DNA of 64,000 nt from Candidatus Calescibacterium sp. (GTDB lineage Bacteria; Calescibacteriota; Calescibacteriia; Calescibacteriales; Calescibacteriaceae). Made by a program: the position numbers and the translations under genes. The DNA lies in the NCBI GenBank assembly GCA_025060505.1, contig JANXBU010000001.1, positions 124,001 through 188,000 on the forward strand, in the 5' to 3' direction. Below are positions 54,876 through 63,319 of the stretch, in pieces. The notes beneath the pieces are model-generated. The model saw only the letters and a program-made list of their open reading frames with translations, searched no databases and was not told the origin of the DNA. The first letter of the stretch is position 1; every line of letters begins with the position of its first letter.

Positions 54876-55988
54876 TTAAATTCGTACAAAACTAAATTCT
54901 TCTCTCGTTTGTCCCCAGAGTTTTTTGTCGGAAATAAATCCGCCACCTATAATTTTTTCATTCTCATAAAATACACAAGCTTGCCCCGGAACTACTGGAC
55001 CGTATTCTTCATGGAACTCTACATAAGTTCTCTTACCGTTAGAAATTATTCTTCCCGAACTTCCCTGATGGCTGTATCTTACTTTTATAATACATTCTAT
55101 TCCGTTTTTCGCTCGTTCTTCAATATCTTTATTCGCAAATGTGAGGTTCTCAACACAGAAATTTTTTGTGAGCAACCTGTGCTTTTCTCCAACTACTATT
55201 TCGTTTTTATCTTTATTTATGTCAATAACATACATGGGTTTTCCGAGTCTGACGCCAAGTCCCCTTCTTTGTCCAACTGTGAGAAAATAGTATCCACTGT
55301 GATGCCCGACAACATTACCTTTTTCATCTTTTATTTTTCCGATCCTCTCGTCAAGACCAAATCCTTTGAGAACATCTTTTATTTCTTTTCCTTCTGTAAA
55401 GCATATATCTTGGCTGTCTTTTTTATCTGCGACCGGTAGATTCAATTCTTCGGCTATTTTTCTTACTTGTGATTTCAGAAGCTTTCCAACAGGGAATATT
55501 ATTTTCTTCAATTTTTCAGATGTTAAACCGAAGAGAAAATAAGATTGATCTTTTTGATGATCCGGAGCCTTAGATACATAATAATTCCCATTTTCTTTGA
55601 TTTTTACTGCATAGTGCCCCGTTGCTATGTAGTCAGCGGAAATTTCTTCAGCTTTTTTCAACAATATATCAAACTTGATATAGTTATTACAATGAACACA
55701 AGGTATTGGTGTTCTTGCATTTCTGTATTCTGATATAAAGTTTTCTATGACAAATTTTCTGAATTCTTCTCTCATATCGAGTATATAGAATGGTATTCTT
55801 ATTTTTCTTGCAACTCTTTCTGCATCTGATAGATCGTATATTGTGCAACAGGTTCTGCCGTGCGATTTTGCTTTTGTATCATACAGAAGGAGGCTTACAC
55901 CTACAACATCGAATCCCATCTGCTTGAGGAGTACAGCGGATACAGAGGAATCAACACCCCCACTCATTGCAACTATTACTCTCTTCAT
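54876..55988 (-). CDS. mnmA: tRNA 2-thiouridine(34) synthase MnmA
   Basis: About 370 residues from the ATG at 55988 (the track start adds 6). PP-loop SGGVDSSVSAVLL binds ATP; catalytic cysteines are in TPIPCVHCNNYIKF and KDSQDICF. GLTSEKLKKIIFPVG, VGQRRGLGV and the C-terminal beta domain with GYGPVVPGQACVFY-like sequence complete it. MnmA thiolates U34 of Lys, Glu and Gln tRNAs. It takes sulfur from a relay not seen here. TATATC at -11 to -6 of the ATG is the leaderless-type arrangement. Confidence 0.97.
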   Translation of the reverse strand: MKRVIVAMSGGVDSSVSAVLLKQMGFDVVGVSLLLYDTKAKSHGRTCCTIYDLSDAERVARKIRIPFYILDMREEFRKFVIENFISEYRNARTPIPCVHCNNYIKFDILLKKAEEISADYIATGHYAVKIKENGNYYVSKAPDHQKDQSYFLFGLTSEKLKKIIFPVGKLLKSQVRKIAEELNLPVADKKDSQDICFTEGKEIKDVLKGFGLDERIGKIKDEKGNVVGHHSGYYFLTVGQRRGLGVRLGKPMYVIDINKDKNEIVVGEKHRLLTKNFCVENLTFANKDIEERAKNGIECIIKVRYSHQGSSGRIISNGKRTYVEFHEEYGPVVPGQACVFYENEKIIGGGFISDKKLWGQTREEFSFVRI

Positions 55989-56131
55989 ATTCTGATATAT
56001 TATCAAGAAAGAGCTTTCTTTTTGTTTTCTTTGAAATTTTGGATGTTTTCAGGGGTTTTTTGTTTTGAATGAAATAGAAATACGATGGAGTATTTTTTGA
56101 TCTGTTATTTATCTATTTGATTATGTTTGGA

Positions 56132-56160
56132 TTGTCAAATAAATTTTCGTAAATTATATA
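56132..56160 (+). promoter_or_regulatory. Consensus-like sigma-70 promoter for the SCP2-like gene
   Basis: TTGTCA (56132-56137), a 17-bp spacer, TATATA (56155-56160). The leader to the ATG at 56218 would be about 50 nt and carries a strong Shine-Dalgarno. Confidence 0.75.
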
Positions 56161-56203
56161 CCATATGGTTGGTAGTTTTTACATTTAAGCTGTATCAACA
56201 GAA

Positions 56204-56211
56204 GGGAGGTG
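56204..56211 (+). promoter_or_regulatory. Strong Shine-Dalgarno for the SCP2-like gene
   Basis: GGGAGGTG ends 6 nt before the ATG at 56218, so the track's GTG at 56209 (inside the site) is not the start. Confidence 0.88.
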
Positions 56212-56217
56212 AAGATT

Positions 56218-56643
56218 ATGGTTTTGTTTCCTTCACAGCAGTGGATAGATGAGCTGATTAAAATAGCTCTTGGAAATAATGAGTTAAGAGAGGTTGGCAA
56301 AACATGGACATATGGAGGAGTTATTACAGTTCTTGAGCCAGATGATAAGTTTGATGGGAGAGTTTGTTCGTACTTCTATATTGATAAGGGAGATATAAAA
56401 GAAGCTCAAATAATAAAAAGTGAAGAGGAAAGACAGTCAGCATTCACGATATATGCGAGGTATTCAACTTGGAAAAGCATAGTGAAGGGTGAATCAGATC
56501 CGATTCAGGAGTTTATGAAAGGAACAATAAAAGTGAAAGGAAATATAGGGCTACTTATGCAGTATGCTCCAATGATACAGAAGTTTGTAGGACTATTGAG
56601 AATGGTTCCAACGAAGTTTGCTGACGAGATGCAGGAGAAATAA
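56218..56643 (+). CDS. SCP-2 sterol/lipid-transfer-like protein
   Basis: 141 residues, no signal peptide. The pattern resembles the SCP2 fold: beta strands around VITVLEPDDKFDGRVCSYFYID, a helix, IYARYSTWKSIVKGESDPIQEFMKGTIKVKGNIGLLMQ (short: STWKSIVKGESDPIQEFM, IKVKGNIGLL), then a C-terminal amphipathic helix. The WxxixxGxxdp...G.i.v.Gd pattern is characteristic. Such proteins bind lipids or acyl chains in a hydrophobic cavity. It is a single-gene unit with its own strong promoter and ribosome site, so probably well expressed. Physiological ligand unknown. Confidence 0.82.
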   Translation: MVLFPSQQWIDELIKIALGNNELREVGKTWTYGGVITVLEPDDKFDGRVCSYFYIDKGDIKEAQIIKSEEERQSAFTIYARYSTWKSIVKGESDPIQEFMKGTIKVKGNIGLLMQYAPMIQKFVGLLRMVPTKFADEMQEK

Positions 56644-56920
56644 TTAGGAAGAATATCTCTGCCTAAATTGTTTTGTCTCGCATCTGTTCTGAAAACCGGA
56701 ACTTTTGATCTATAGAGAAACTGATGTTTGCAGCAGAGTAAAGACGGATAACTTTCTTTTTCCAAACTTTGTTTAAGAACTACAGTGTTCTCTGGAATTG
56801 CAAATCATGGAATAATTACCGAGATGAGAATCTTTTTGAAATATAATTATGAAGGGTAAAACAGGAAATATCTCAAAAACTTCTTTTTACGACATATAAA
56901 GCACTATTGTGATTGTAGTT
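56644..56920. other. 277-bp gap with no gene seen
   Basis: Between the SCP2-like and P1 peptidase genes. ORF 56505-56765 on the minus strand is a shadow. No convincing hairpin, promoter or RNA gene. Confidence 0.5.
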
Positions 56921-57877
56921 ATGATAATTTCTATTCCAAAGGTAAAGATTTCTCATTATACGGATTTGGAAAACATAACGGGTGCAACGATTTTTATTTT
57001 TGATGAACCACTTTTGTGTGCTGCCGATAAAAGGGGTGGAGCTCAGACTACAAGACAGACTGATGCCTTGTTTCCGCCACACATATCTTTGGGAATAGAT
57101 GCTCTTGTTTTAAGTGGAGGTAGTGCTTTTGGTTTGAATTCTGCAGCACCAGTTATGCAGTTTTTAAGAGAGCAGGGTATAGGTTTTGGAATAGGAAATG
57201 TAAGAGTTCCAAGAGTTCCAACAGCTTGTATATTTGATCTTCTTATAGGAAATCCTGTTCCACCTGAACCAGAAAAGATATATAAATCTTGTAGTTCTGC
57301 GGATTATTGGTTCTCTGAACAGGATTTTGGGAGCGTTGGAGCTGGAACCGGTGCAACTTGCGGTAAGATATTTGGAGTAAAATATTCAACAAAGGCTGGA
57401 ATTGGCTTTGCTTGGTCTTCCATAAAAGATGAACAAGGATACGACGTCAGGAACTTTGTTTTTGCAGTTGTAAATGCTTTTGGAAATATCTCGGATAATG
57501 GAAAAATAGTAGCAGGAGCGAGAAAAGATGGAGGATTCTTTGATTTTGTTGAAGAGGGAGAGTTTCATCCGCCACAATATCCGCAAGACTACTTTTCATC
57601 AACTGTACTTTTGGTTGGTTTTACCGAAGGGACGTTTGGTCTATCTGAGCTTGCTATACTTTCTCAAGCTATGAACTCTGCTTTGGCAAGCTGTGTAAAA
57701 CCAGCTCACACACCTTTTGATGGAGATATAGCTTTTGCTATCTCTTGTGCCACAAAAAAAGCAAATATATTTGATGTGTTTGGAGAATTCTACCGTCTCA
57801 CCAAAAAAGCTGTGTTGGACTCTATAAAGAAAGCAAAATCTCTTGGCGGAATACCGAATTATTCTGGACTTATGTAA
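56921..57877 (+). CDS. P1-family (S58, DmpA-like) aminopeptidase/amidase
   Basis: 318 residues from the ATG at 56921 (GTG 56909 is possible). Family S58 motifs: GAQTTRQTDAL, ALVLSGGSAFGL, GFGIGNVRVPRVPTACIFDL (short: VPRVPTACIFDL), GSVGAGTGATCGK, and the C-terminal VKPAHTPFDGDIAFAISC. These N-terminal-nucleophile hydrolases are autocleaved before a Ser/Thr; the equivalent segment here is YFSSTVLLVGFTE, where the family usually has GNTTI, so the exact nucleophile (S226-T228 region) is uncertain. It would release N-terminal amino acids from peptides or act on amides/beta-peptides. Cytoplasmic by absence of a signal. Confidence 0.9.
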   Translation: MIISIPKVKISHYTDLENITGATIFIFDEPLLCAADKRGGAQTTRQTDALFPPHISLGIDALVLSGGSAFGLNSAAPVMQFLREQGIGFGIGNVRVPRVPTACIFDLLIGNPVPPEPEKIYKSCSSADYWFSEQDFGSVGAGTGATCGKIFGVKYSTKAGIGFAWSSIKDEQGYDVRNFVFAVVNAFGNISDNGKIVAGARKDGGFFDFVEEGEFHPPQYPQDYFSSTVLLVGFTEGTFGLSELAILSQAMNSALASCVKPAHTPFDGDIAFAISCATKKANIFDVFGEFYRLTKKAVLDSIKKAKSLGGIPNYSGLM

Positions 57878-57963
57878 TTGACAAAGAACAAAATCAATTT
57901 AAAAAATCTGTTGAGGTATTTTTCCTAACAGGTGTTCGGAAATTTGATAAGAGTTTCTTTTTC

Positions 57964-59010
57964 TTATTTCATAACCTCTCTATATGTTTCAAGAATTTGC
58001 TGCGCTGCATTTTTCCAAGAGAAGAATTTAGCTCTTTCAAGTCCTTTTTCTGAAAGTTTCTGCTGTAAGCTCGGCGAACTGATTATTTTCTCCATTTTTT
58101 CTATCATTTCATCAACAGAAGATGGATCACATTTTTCAGCTGCTTCATCTCCAATCTCATCTTGTGCTGTACCGCGAGATGTAAGAACTGGGCATCCACA
58201 CGCCATTGCTTCTACAACCGGGAGTCCGAATCCTCCGTAAGTTGCTGGGAAGAAAAGCATATCTGAAATATTGTATAAATCGCACAACTGTTCTTTACTC
58301 ACATATCCGATGTTTATTATATTGTTTTTATGTGTTTGTATATATTCAGATATATCTTTCCCGACAAATATTGCTTTTACACCTTTATACTTTTGAGTAA
58401 TGTTTGTTATGGTGAACAAAATATTTCTGATATTTCTTTGTGTATCATCTGTGATTACGCATAAAATGAATCTATCTCCTCCGTATTTGCTTTTAAATTC
58501 TTTTTTCTTTTCTGAAACATAGTTTTGATCTTTTTTTGTGAATATATCAGATACACCGTTGTATATAACCTTTATCTTTTTTTCTGGAATTCCAAGCTCC
58601 TCAACTATTAATCTTTTTGAAAAGTTAGATATTGTAATTACCAGATCTGCAAGGTTACACATTTTCTTTAATTTCTTTTTTCTTCCGTGTGTATCGTGTA
58701 ATGTCAAGATGTATTTTTTAGCAATTATTCCAAAACATAATCTATTTGCAAGACCATGATATATATCAAATTTGTTTGGACTGAATGCTAACGGTAGAAA
58801 ATCTCCACCTATACTAAGAGATAAAAGTTTTTCAATTTTAACATTTACATCTAATTTATGGATGCTTTTCCATCGAGAAGTTCTGACACCTACAAAATAT
58901 TGGTTTGTTGGATCTGCAAGATAAATATTCTTTACTATCTCATACGAATATGTGCTCAGTCCCATTTTGAGATCTTCAAATATAGATGTCCCGTCAAAAA
59001 GTATTTTCAT
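57964..59010 (-). CDS. Family 4 glycosyltransferase
   Basis: 348 residues, GT-B. N-terminal KILFDGTSIFEDLKMGLSTYSYEIVKN is acceptor-type; the donor domain has VIYNGVSDIF, FILCVITDDTQRNIRN and the EX7E-containing PATYGGFGLPVVEAMACGCPVLTSRGTA (short: GGFGLPVVEAMACGCPV). Retaining glycosyltransferase, likely for a surface polysaccharide. It lies 18 bp downstream of truD on the same strand, an arrangement with no functional logic I can see, so possibly only a shared transcript. Confidence 0.92.
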   Translation of the reverse strand: MKILFDGTSIFEDLKMGLSTYSYEIVKNIYLADPTNQYFVGVRTSRWKSIHKLDVNVKIEKLLSLSIGGDFLPLAFSPNKFDIYHGLANRLCFGIIAKKYILTLHDTHGRKKKLKKMCNLADLVITISNFSKRLIVEELGIPEKKIKVIYNGVSDIFTKKDQNYVSEKKKEFKSKYGGDRFILCVITDDTQRNIRNILFTITNITQKYKGVKAIFVGKDISEYIQTHKNNIINIGYVSKEQLCDLYNISDMLFFPATYGGFGLPVVEAMACGCPVLTSRGTAQDEIGDEAAEKCDPSSVDEMIEKMEKIISSPSLQQKLSEKGLERAKFFSWKNAAQQILETYREVMK

Positions 59011-59028
59011 CTTTGTTTGTTCTTTTTT

Positions 59029-60345
59029 CTATTGACTCCTAGAGATGATTATCTGCTTTTTTCCATCTTTGCTTTGCTCTTTATATATAACAACTTCTTT
59101 TCCACTTTGATCATATACTTTTGGAATGGGTTTTTTTTCCGTTTCAGATTTAGGTTTTAGTGGTGTTATGTTCTTTATAAATATTGTAGCGAAGGTTCCG
59201 GGCTTCAGAGAAAACGAAAGTTCTATTTTTTTCATTCCGCTGTGGTGTTCATCTTCTTGTATTTTCCATTGAACTTCGTCTGGTCTTTCCCAAGCATTTC
59301 TTATGCTTTTTGCAAAGTTTATTCTGCTATCTCCAGTATCAAACATAGAAAGAGAAACTTTTTCTTCTTTGAGAATATCTTCATATATTTCTTTGACTTC
59401 CGGAGGTATCTGAGCATCTTTATGAGGCAGAGGTATTTTTACATTCTTTATAAGTGATACATGTGATATATCTGGTTTATATGGGAAGACGAAATTACCA
59501 ACAAAATACGGAAAAAAATAGTGATGATGGAATCTTTTTTTTACAAGTTCTGCGAGTATCTTGTTGAATATGTAATTCTGATATACTTCAAGGTAAAGGC
59601 GAGCAAGACGAGCTTCTATTCTGAAAAAGGCGCTTCTGAAATCGTTTGGTCTGCGCACAAGGTATCTTAGGACTTCTATGTCATTTTTTTCCTGAGCTTC
59701 AACAAGGCACTCAGACCATCTTCCCCATTTTTCTCTCATTATTTTCTTGAATTTTTTTACCCGGCTTCTATCGCTATCAGATAGAGCTTGGAAATGAATC
59801 TTCAGGGCTCCCTCCCAGTCTTTCATAAGCACACGTTTGCCTATAAAGTCAATTATTTCTGGTTCATTCATTTTTTCATCCGCAAAGTGTCTGGCAGATC
59901 CAAATCTCTGCTCATCAAAGTAGTTAGGAAATCCAAGAGATGATACTAACTTTATATTTTCTTCATATTCCTTCATTTCATCTGGATGAATGTCTCTTAA
60001 TGTTATGTTGAATAGGTTTCTCAAAATGTTTCTTGAAGATAGAGTTTCATTTGTGTTTCCAACAATTTCTCCCTCCCAGTTTTCACCTTCTATTCTTCTT
60101 GGAAGTTTTTCTTTCTTCTCAACCGCTATGTACTGCTTAGCAACTGCGTATTTATCTTTTAGACCACAGGAGTAAACAGATGTTCTTGGAATTTTGAACC
60201 TTCTTGCAATCTCATTCATAACAGATAGAGTATCTACCATCTGCTTTTTAACGAGGTAGACTGTAAACCTTCCGTCTCTTGTTATTGTTCCTTCTTTCAG
60301 TATTTCCTCAACTACAAAATCCTCGGGTTTGTATTTTACTTTCAT
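59029..60345 (-). CDS. truD: tRNA pseudouridine(13) synthase TruD
   Basis: 438 residues. The catalytic motif is CGLKDKYAVAKQYIAVE (GxKDK, Asp nucleophile in KDKxA) near residues 80-95, with NYFDEQRFGSARH (family NYFGxQRFG) at about 145-157 and NDFRSAFFRIEARLARLYLEVYQNYIFNK (short: LEVYQNYIFNKIL) in the insertion domain. Makes pseudouridine 13 in tRNA. About 90 residues longer than E. coli TruD, with a Lys-rich C-terminal tail (KSETEKKPIPKVYDQSGK) I do not recognise. TruD is patchy in bacteria. Confidence 0.93.
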   Translation of the reverse strand: MKVKYKPEDFVVEEILKEGTITRDGRFTVYLVKKQMVDTLSVMNEIARRFKIPRTSVYSCGLKDKYAVAKQYIAVEKKEKLPRRIEGENWEGEIVGNTNETLSSRNILRNLFNITLRDIHPDEMKEYEENIKLVSSLGFPNYFDEQRFGSARHFADEKMNEPEIIDFIGKRVLMKDWEGALKIHFQALSDSDRSRVKKFKKIMREKWGRWSECLVEAQEKNDIEVLRYLVRRPNDFRSAFFRIEARLARLYLEVYQNYIFNKILAELVKKRFHHHYFFPYFVGNFVFPYKPDISHVSLIKNVKIPLPHKDAQIPPEVKEIYEDILKEEKVSLSMFDTGDSRINFAKSIRNAWERPDEVQWKIQEDEHHSGMKKIELSFSLKPGTFATIFIKNITPLKPKSETEKKPIPKVYDQSGKEVVIYKEQSKDGKKQIIISRSQ

Positions 60346-60445
60346 AATGTTTTGGAGATTTTTTGCCTTAAGATTACATCAGTAAAACAATGGGATTAAA
60401 ATATCAAAAACTCAAAATTTTGATTCAAATTCCTTGATAAATTAG

Positions 60446-60488
60446 TTTTACTCCTGAAAATTTCGCTTCTGAGAATTTTACTCCTGAA
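60446..60488. repeat. Degenerate triple repeat over the flhA stop codon
   Basis: TTTTACTCCTGAA occurs at 60446-60458 and 60476-60488 with a related CGCTTCTGAGAATTTT unit between, a period of about 15 bp. The second copy covers the flhA stop (60478-60480, TAA on the minus strand). Confidence 0.8.
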
Positions 60489-62544
60489 CTTTCACAACTC
60501 CGAGTATCCTTATTTTTATCTTCGGGTCTATTTCTTGGTAAGATAAGACTGGAATCATTGGGAAGTAGTTTTCAATAAGTTTCTTTACAAATCTTCTTGA
60601 CTGCGATGAAGTTATGAGTACAGGTTGTGTTTTGTATTTCGTGAATTTTGGAACAATTTCTCCGATTGAATTAAGGATTTTCTGAACAAACTGTGGGGGA
60701 ATTTTCATTCTTATGGCTCCCTGTGTTTCCTCTATTCCTTGAAGAATTTTTTCCTCTGTTGTGGGTTCAAGAGACATTCCAAGTATCTCACTATTATTAT
60801 ATGAATATATTTTCGTAATGAGTCTCCAGAGAGATTGTCTTACATATTCTGTCAGAACATCCGGATCTTTTATTGTTCCTCCCCAGTCTCCAATAGCTTC
60901 AAGAATTGTTATTGTGTCTTTTATAGGTATTCCCTCTTTGAGTAAATTTTGAAGAACTCTGTGTATCACAGAAAGTGAGACCAAGTTTGTTACATCTTCA
61001 ACGAGTTTCGGATAGTTTTTTTTCGCTATATCAAGGATTTTTTGTGTGTCTTGTCTTGTGAGTATCTCGTGAGCGTTTCTTCTTACTATTTCGGAAAAAT
61101 GAGTAATTATGACTGATGGAACGTCAACTACTGTGTATCCCTTTGCAACTGCTTCCTGCTTTTTGGTCTCATCTATCCAAACAGTCTCAACTCCAAATAC
61201 AGGATCTTTTGCGGGTGTTCCCTCTATATCTGGTTTTTCAACTCCAATAACAAGATATTTTTCTGGAAAGACTTCCCCTCTTACAATCTCTACACCTTTG
61301 AGTATTATGGAATACTCGTTTGGTTTCAAGGAAAGATTATCTCTTATGTGTACCGGAGGTAGAATTATTCCAAGTTCGTCTGCAATAGTTCTTCTCAGAC
61401 CTTTTATTCTTCTTATAACTTCTCCACCTTGTGTTTCATCTACATAGGGTATGAGTGCATATCCAACCTCAAGACCAAGAATATCTGGTTGCAGTATCGC
61501 TTCTATTTGCTTTTCTTCCGCCTCCGGTGATTCCACAGCTTGCTGAGTTTGGGTAGGTTGTGTTATTATTTTTTCTTCCTCCTCCTTTTTTCTCATGCTT
61601 TTTACTGAGTAATACATAAGACCGCCAGCTAGCAGAAGGAATAGCGGAGTTGCAAGATTCATAAAGAGTAATCCAATAAGTCCCAAAACCAAAGCGGAGG
61701 CAAAGACTGCCTTTGGATAAGATATAAACTGCTTTGTTATGTCTCTTGCAAAATCAGATTGAGCTGATGAACGAGATATAATCACACCTGCTGAAGTTGA
61801 TATTATCAGTGCTGGTATCTGAGCTACAAGTCCATCTCCAACAGTTAGCTTTGTATAAGTCGAAAGTGCATCGACAATAGATATTCCTTTTTGGACTACA
61901 CCTATAAATATTCCACCGATGATATTCACGAGCAGAATTATTATTGATGCGACAGCTTCTCCTCTTATGAATTTTGATGCTCCATCCATTGCTCCGTAAA
62001 AATCAGCTTCTCTTGTAAGCCTTGATCTTCTTTCTTTTGCTTCCTCGACCGTTATAAGCCCGGCGTTCAGATCCGCATCTATTGAAAGCTGTTTGCCGGG
62101 GAGTGAATCGAGAGTAAATCTTGCGGCTACTTCTGCTATTCTTCCAGCTCCGCGGGTTATGACCACAAGGTTTATTATTGTCAGAACTATAAATATAATC
62201 AGACCAATTGCGAAATTTCCCCCCATGACAACATTACCGAAGAACTCAATTATCAAGGATACCATTCCGGTTTCTGTTACGAACTCATGTCCATGTGCAA
62301 GTATTCTTCTTGTTGTTGCCACATTCAAGGATAGTCTGTATAGCGTTACTATAAGAAGAACTGTTGGAAAAGAAAAAAATTCAAGGGGTTCTCTTATATA
62401 TAGTGAAACAAATAGAATCATCACAGCGAATGCAAAGCTCAAAATTATAAGCAGGTCTATGAATAGAGCGGGAAGAGGAATTATGACTATAATTATTATC
62501 AGAAAAGCTCCAATAGCTATGAGAAAGTCCAAATTTCTTCTCAT
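60478..62544 (-). CDS. flhA: Flagellar type III export protein FlhA
   Basis: 688 residues, full length. An N-terminal multi-pass domain (about 8 membrane helices, residues 1-330) holds the FHIPEP-family signature RLSLNVATTRRIL, then EEAKERRSRLTREADFYGAMDGASKFIRG (short: DFYGAMDGASKFIRG), which contains the proton-channel Asp. A Glu/Gln-rich linker separates it from the cytoplasmic export-gate domain. FlhA is central to the flagellar export apparatus and forms a nonameric ring docking late substrates. FlhB, FliP/Q/R are not nearby. With FlhG it supports flagellation. Confidence 0.96.
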   Translation of the reverse strand: MRRNLDFLIAIGAFLIIIIVIIPLPALFIDLLIILSFAFAVMILFVSLYIREPLEFFSFPTVLLIVTLYRLSLNVATTRRILAHGHEFVTETGMVSLIIEFFGNVVMGGNFAIGLIIFIVLTIINLVVITRGAGRIAEVAARFTLDSLPGKQLSIDADLNAGLITVEEAKERRSRLTREADFYGAMDGASKFIRGEAVASIIILLVNIIGGIFIGVVQKGISIVDALSTYTKLTVGDGLVAQIPALIISTSAGVIISRSSAQSDFARDITKQFISYPKAVFASALVLGLIGLLFMNLATPLFLLLAGGLMYYSVKSMRKKEEEEKIITQPTQTQQAVESPEAEEKQIEAILQPDILGLEVGYALIPYVDETQGGEVIRRIKGLRRTIADELGIILPPVHIRDNLSLKPNEYSIILKGVEIVRGEVFPEKYLVIGVEKPDIEGTPAKDPVFGVETVWIDETKKQEAVAKGYTVVDVPSVIITHFSEIVRRNAHEILTRQDTQKILDIAKKNYPKLVEDVTNLVSLSVIHRVLQNLLKEGIPIKDTITILEAIGDWGGTIKDPDVLTEYVRQSLWRLITKIYSYNNSEILGMSLEPTTEEKILQGIEETQGAIRMKIPPQFVQKILNSIGEIVPKFTKYKTQPVLITSSQSRRFVKKLIENYFPMIPVLSYQEIDPKIKIRILGVVKVQE

Positions 62545-62749
62545 CTATATGAATTTTAAAAACAAGAAACTAAAACCTTTTTATTTCAAGTTTCAAGGTA
62601 TCCTTTTACAATAACATAAATTACCTGTTCCGCCAAAATCATACATCAGATCTTGAAACCTGAAATTTTTATCTGGAAGATTTGATGTTTGCAAGTGCAA
62701 GAAGTCATAGATTATCTCGTTTTGCAAGAATCAGGAAATATTCCATGTT

Positions 62750-63319
62750 TTATTTTTTCCTTCCCTTCTTTGTATTAAGATGGAATTTCCCGTTGATCTT
62801 GAATTTGAAAAATTTATTCTCATCTGATTTAAGTAGCTCTAAAATTTCTGAGAAGGAGACTATATCACCTCTTTTTTTGTTTAGTTTTGATGCAAATGTT
62901 TTAACATTTGAACTATCTTTTGCAATTCCATATATTATGAAGCTGAAAATCAGAGAGTTTTCATCTTGTGGATATATTTCAATTTTATCTATCTGTATGC
63001 TGTTGCTAACTGAGTTCGATAGCAAAACAAAAAATTCGTATATTGATTCATTCTGAATTTTTGAGACCTCCCACAGATTCAGAAACTCTTTATATCTTTG
63101 GTACTCTTCTTTGATGTTTTGAATGTTTTTCTTCTGAGATTCGAATTCTATTTTTGTCTTGAGTTCTTCTATATCTTTTTCATATCTTCTGTTTGTTATG
63201 CTCAGAGATATAAATAGTACAACAGAAACAGATAAGATTACAGCAAATATTTTTGCATATTTTTTCCCCCTTTTTGTTTTGAGAATCTGAGCTATTCCTT
63301 TGTATCTTTCCATCGCCAT
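62750..63319 (-). CDS. PilN-like pilus/secretion assembly protein
   Basis: From the ATG at 63319 (or 63313) about 190 residues. The track's start (63388) lies inside the upstream gene. A cytoplasmic Lys-rich head is followed by one membrane helix (KIFAVILSVSVVLFISLSI), a coiled coil, and a ferredoxin-like domain with IQIDKIEIYPQDENSLIFSFIIYGIAKDSSNVKTFASKL (short: FIIYGIAKDSSNVKTFASKL), matching PilN fimbrial-assembly architecture. PilN links PilM and PilO in the inner membrane. No pilM/pilO is next to it. It overlaps the upstream glycosidase gene by 22-28 bp. Confidence 0.72.
   Translation of the reverse strand: MAMERYKGIAQILKTKRGKKYAKIFAVILSVSVVLFISLSITNRRYEKDIEELKTKIEFESQKKNIQNIKEEYQRYKEFLNLWEVSKIQNESIYEFFVLLSNSVSNSIQIDKIEIYPQDENSLIFSFIIYGIAKDSSNVKTFASKLNKKRGDIVSFSEILELLKSDENKFFKFKINGKFHLNTKKGRKK

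Noticed and set aside
54909-55439. 176-aa plus-strand ORF
   Set aside because: Antisense to mnmA and without motifs.
62093-62614. 173-aa plus-strand ORF
   Set aside because: Antisense to flhA; apparent repeats come from the membrane-helix codons.
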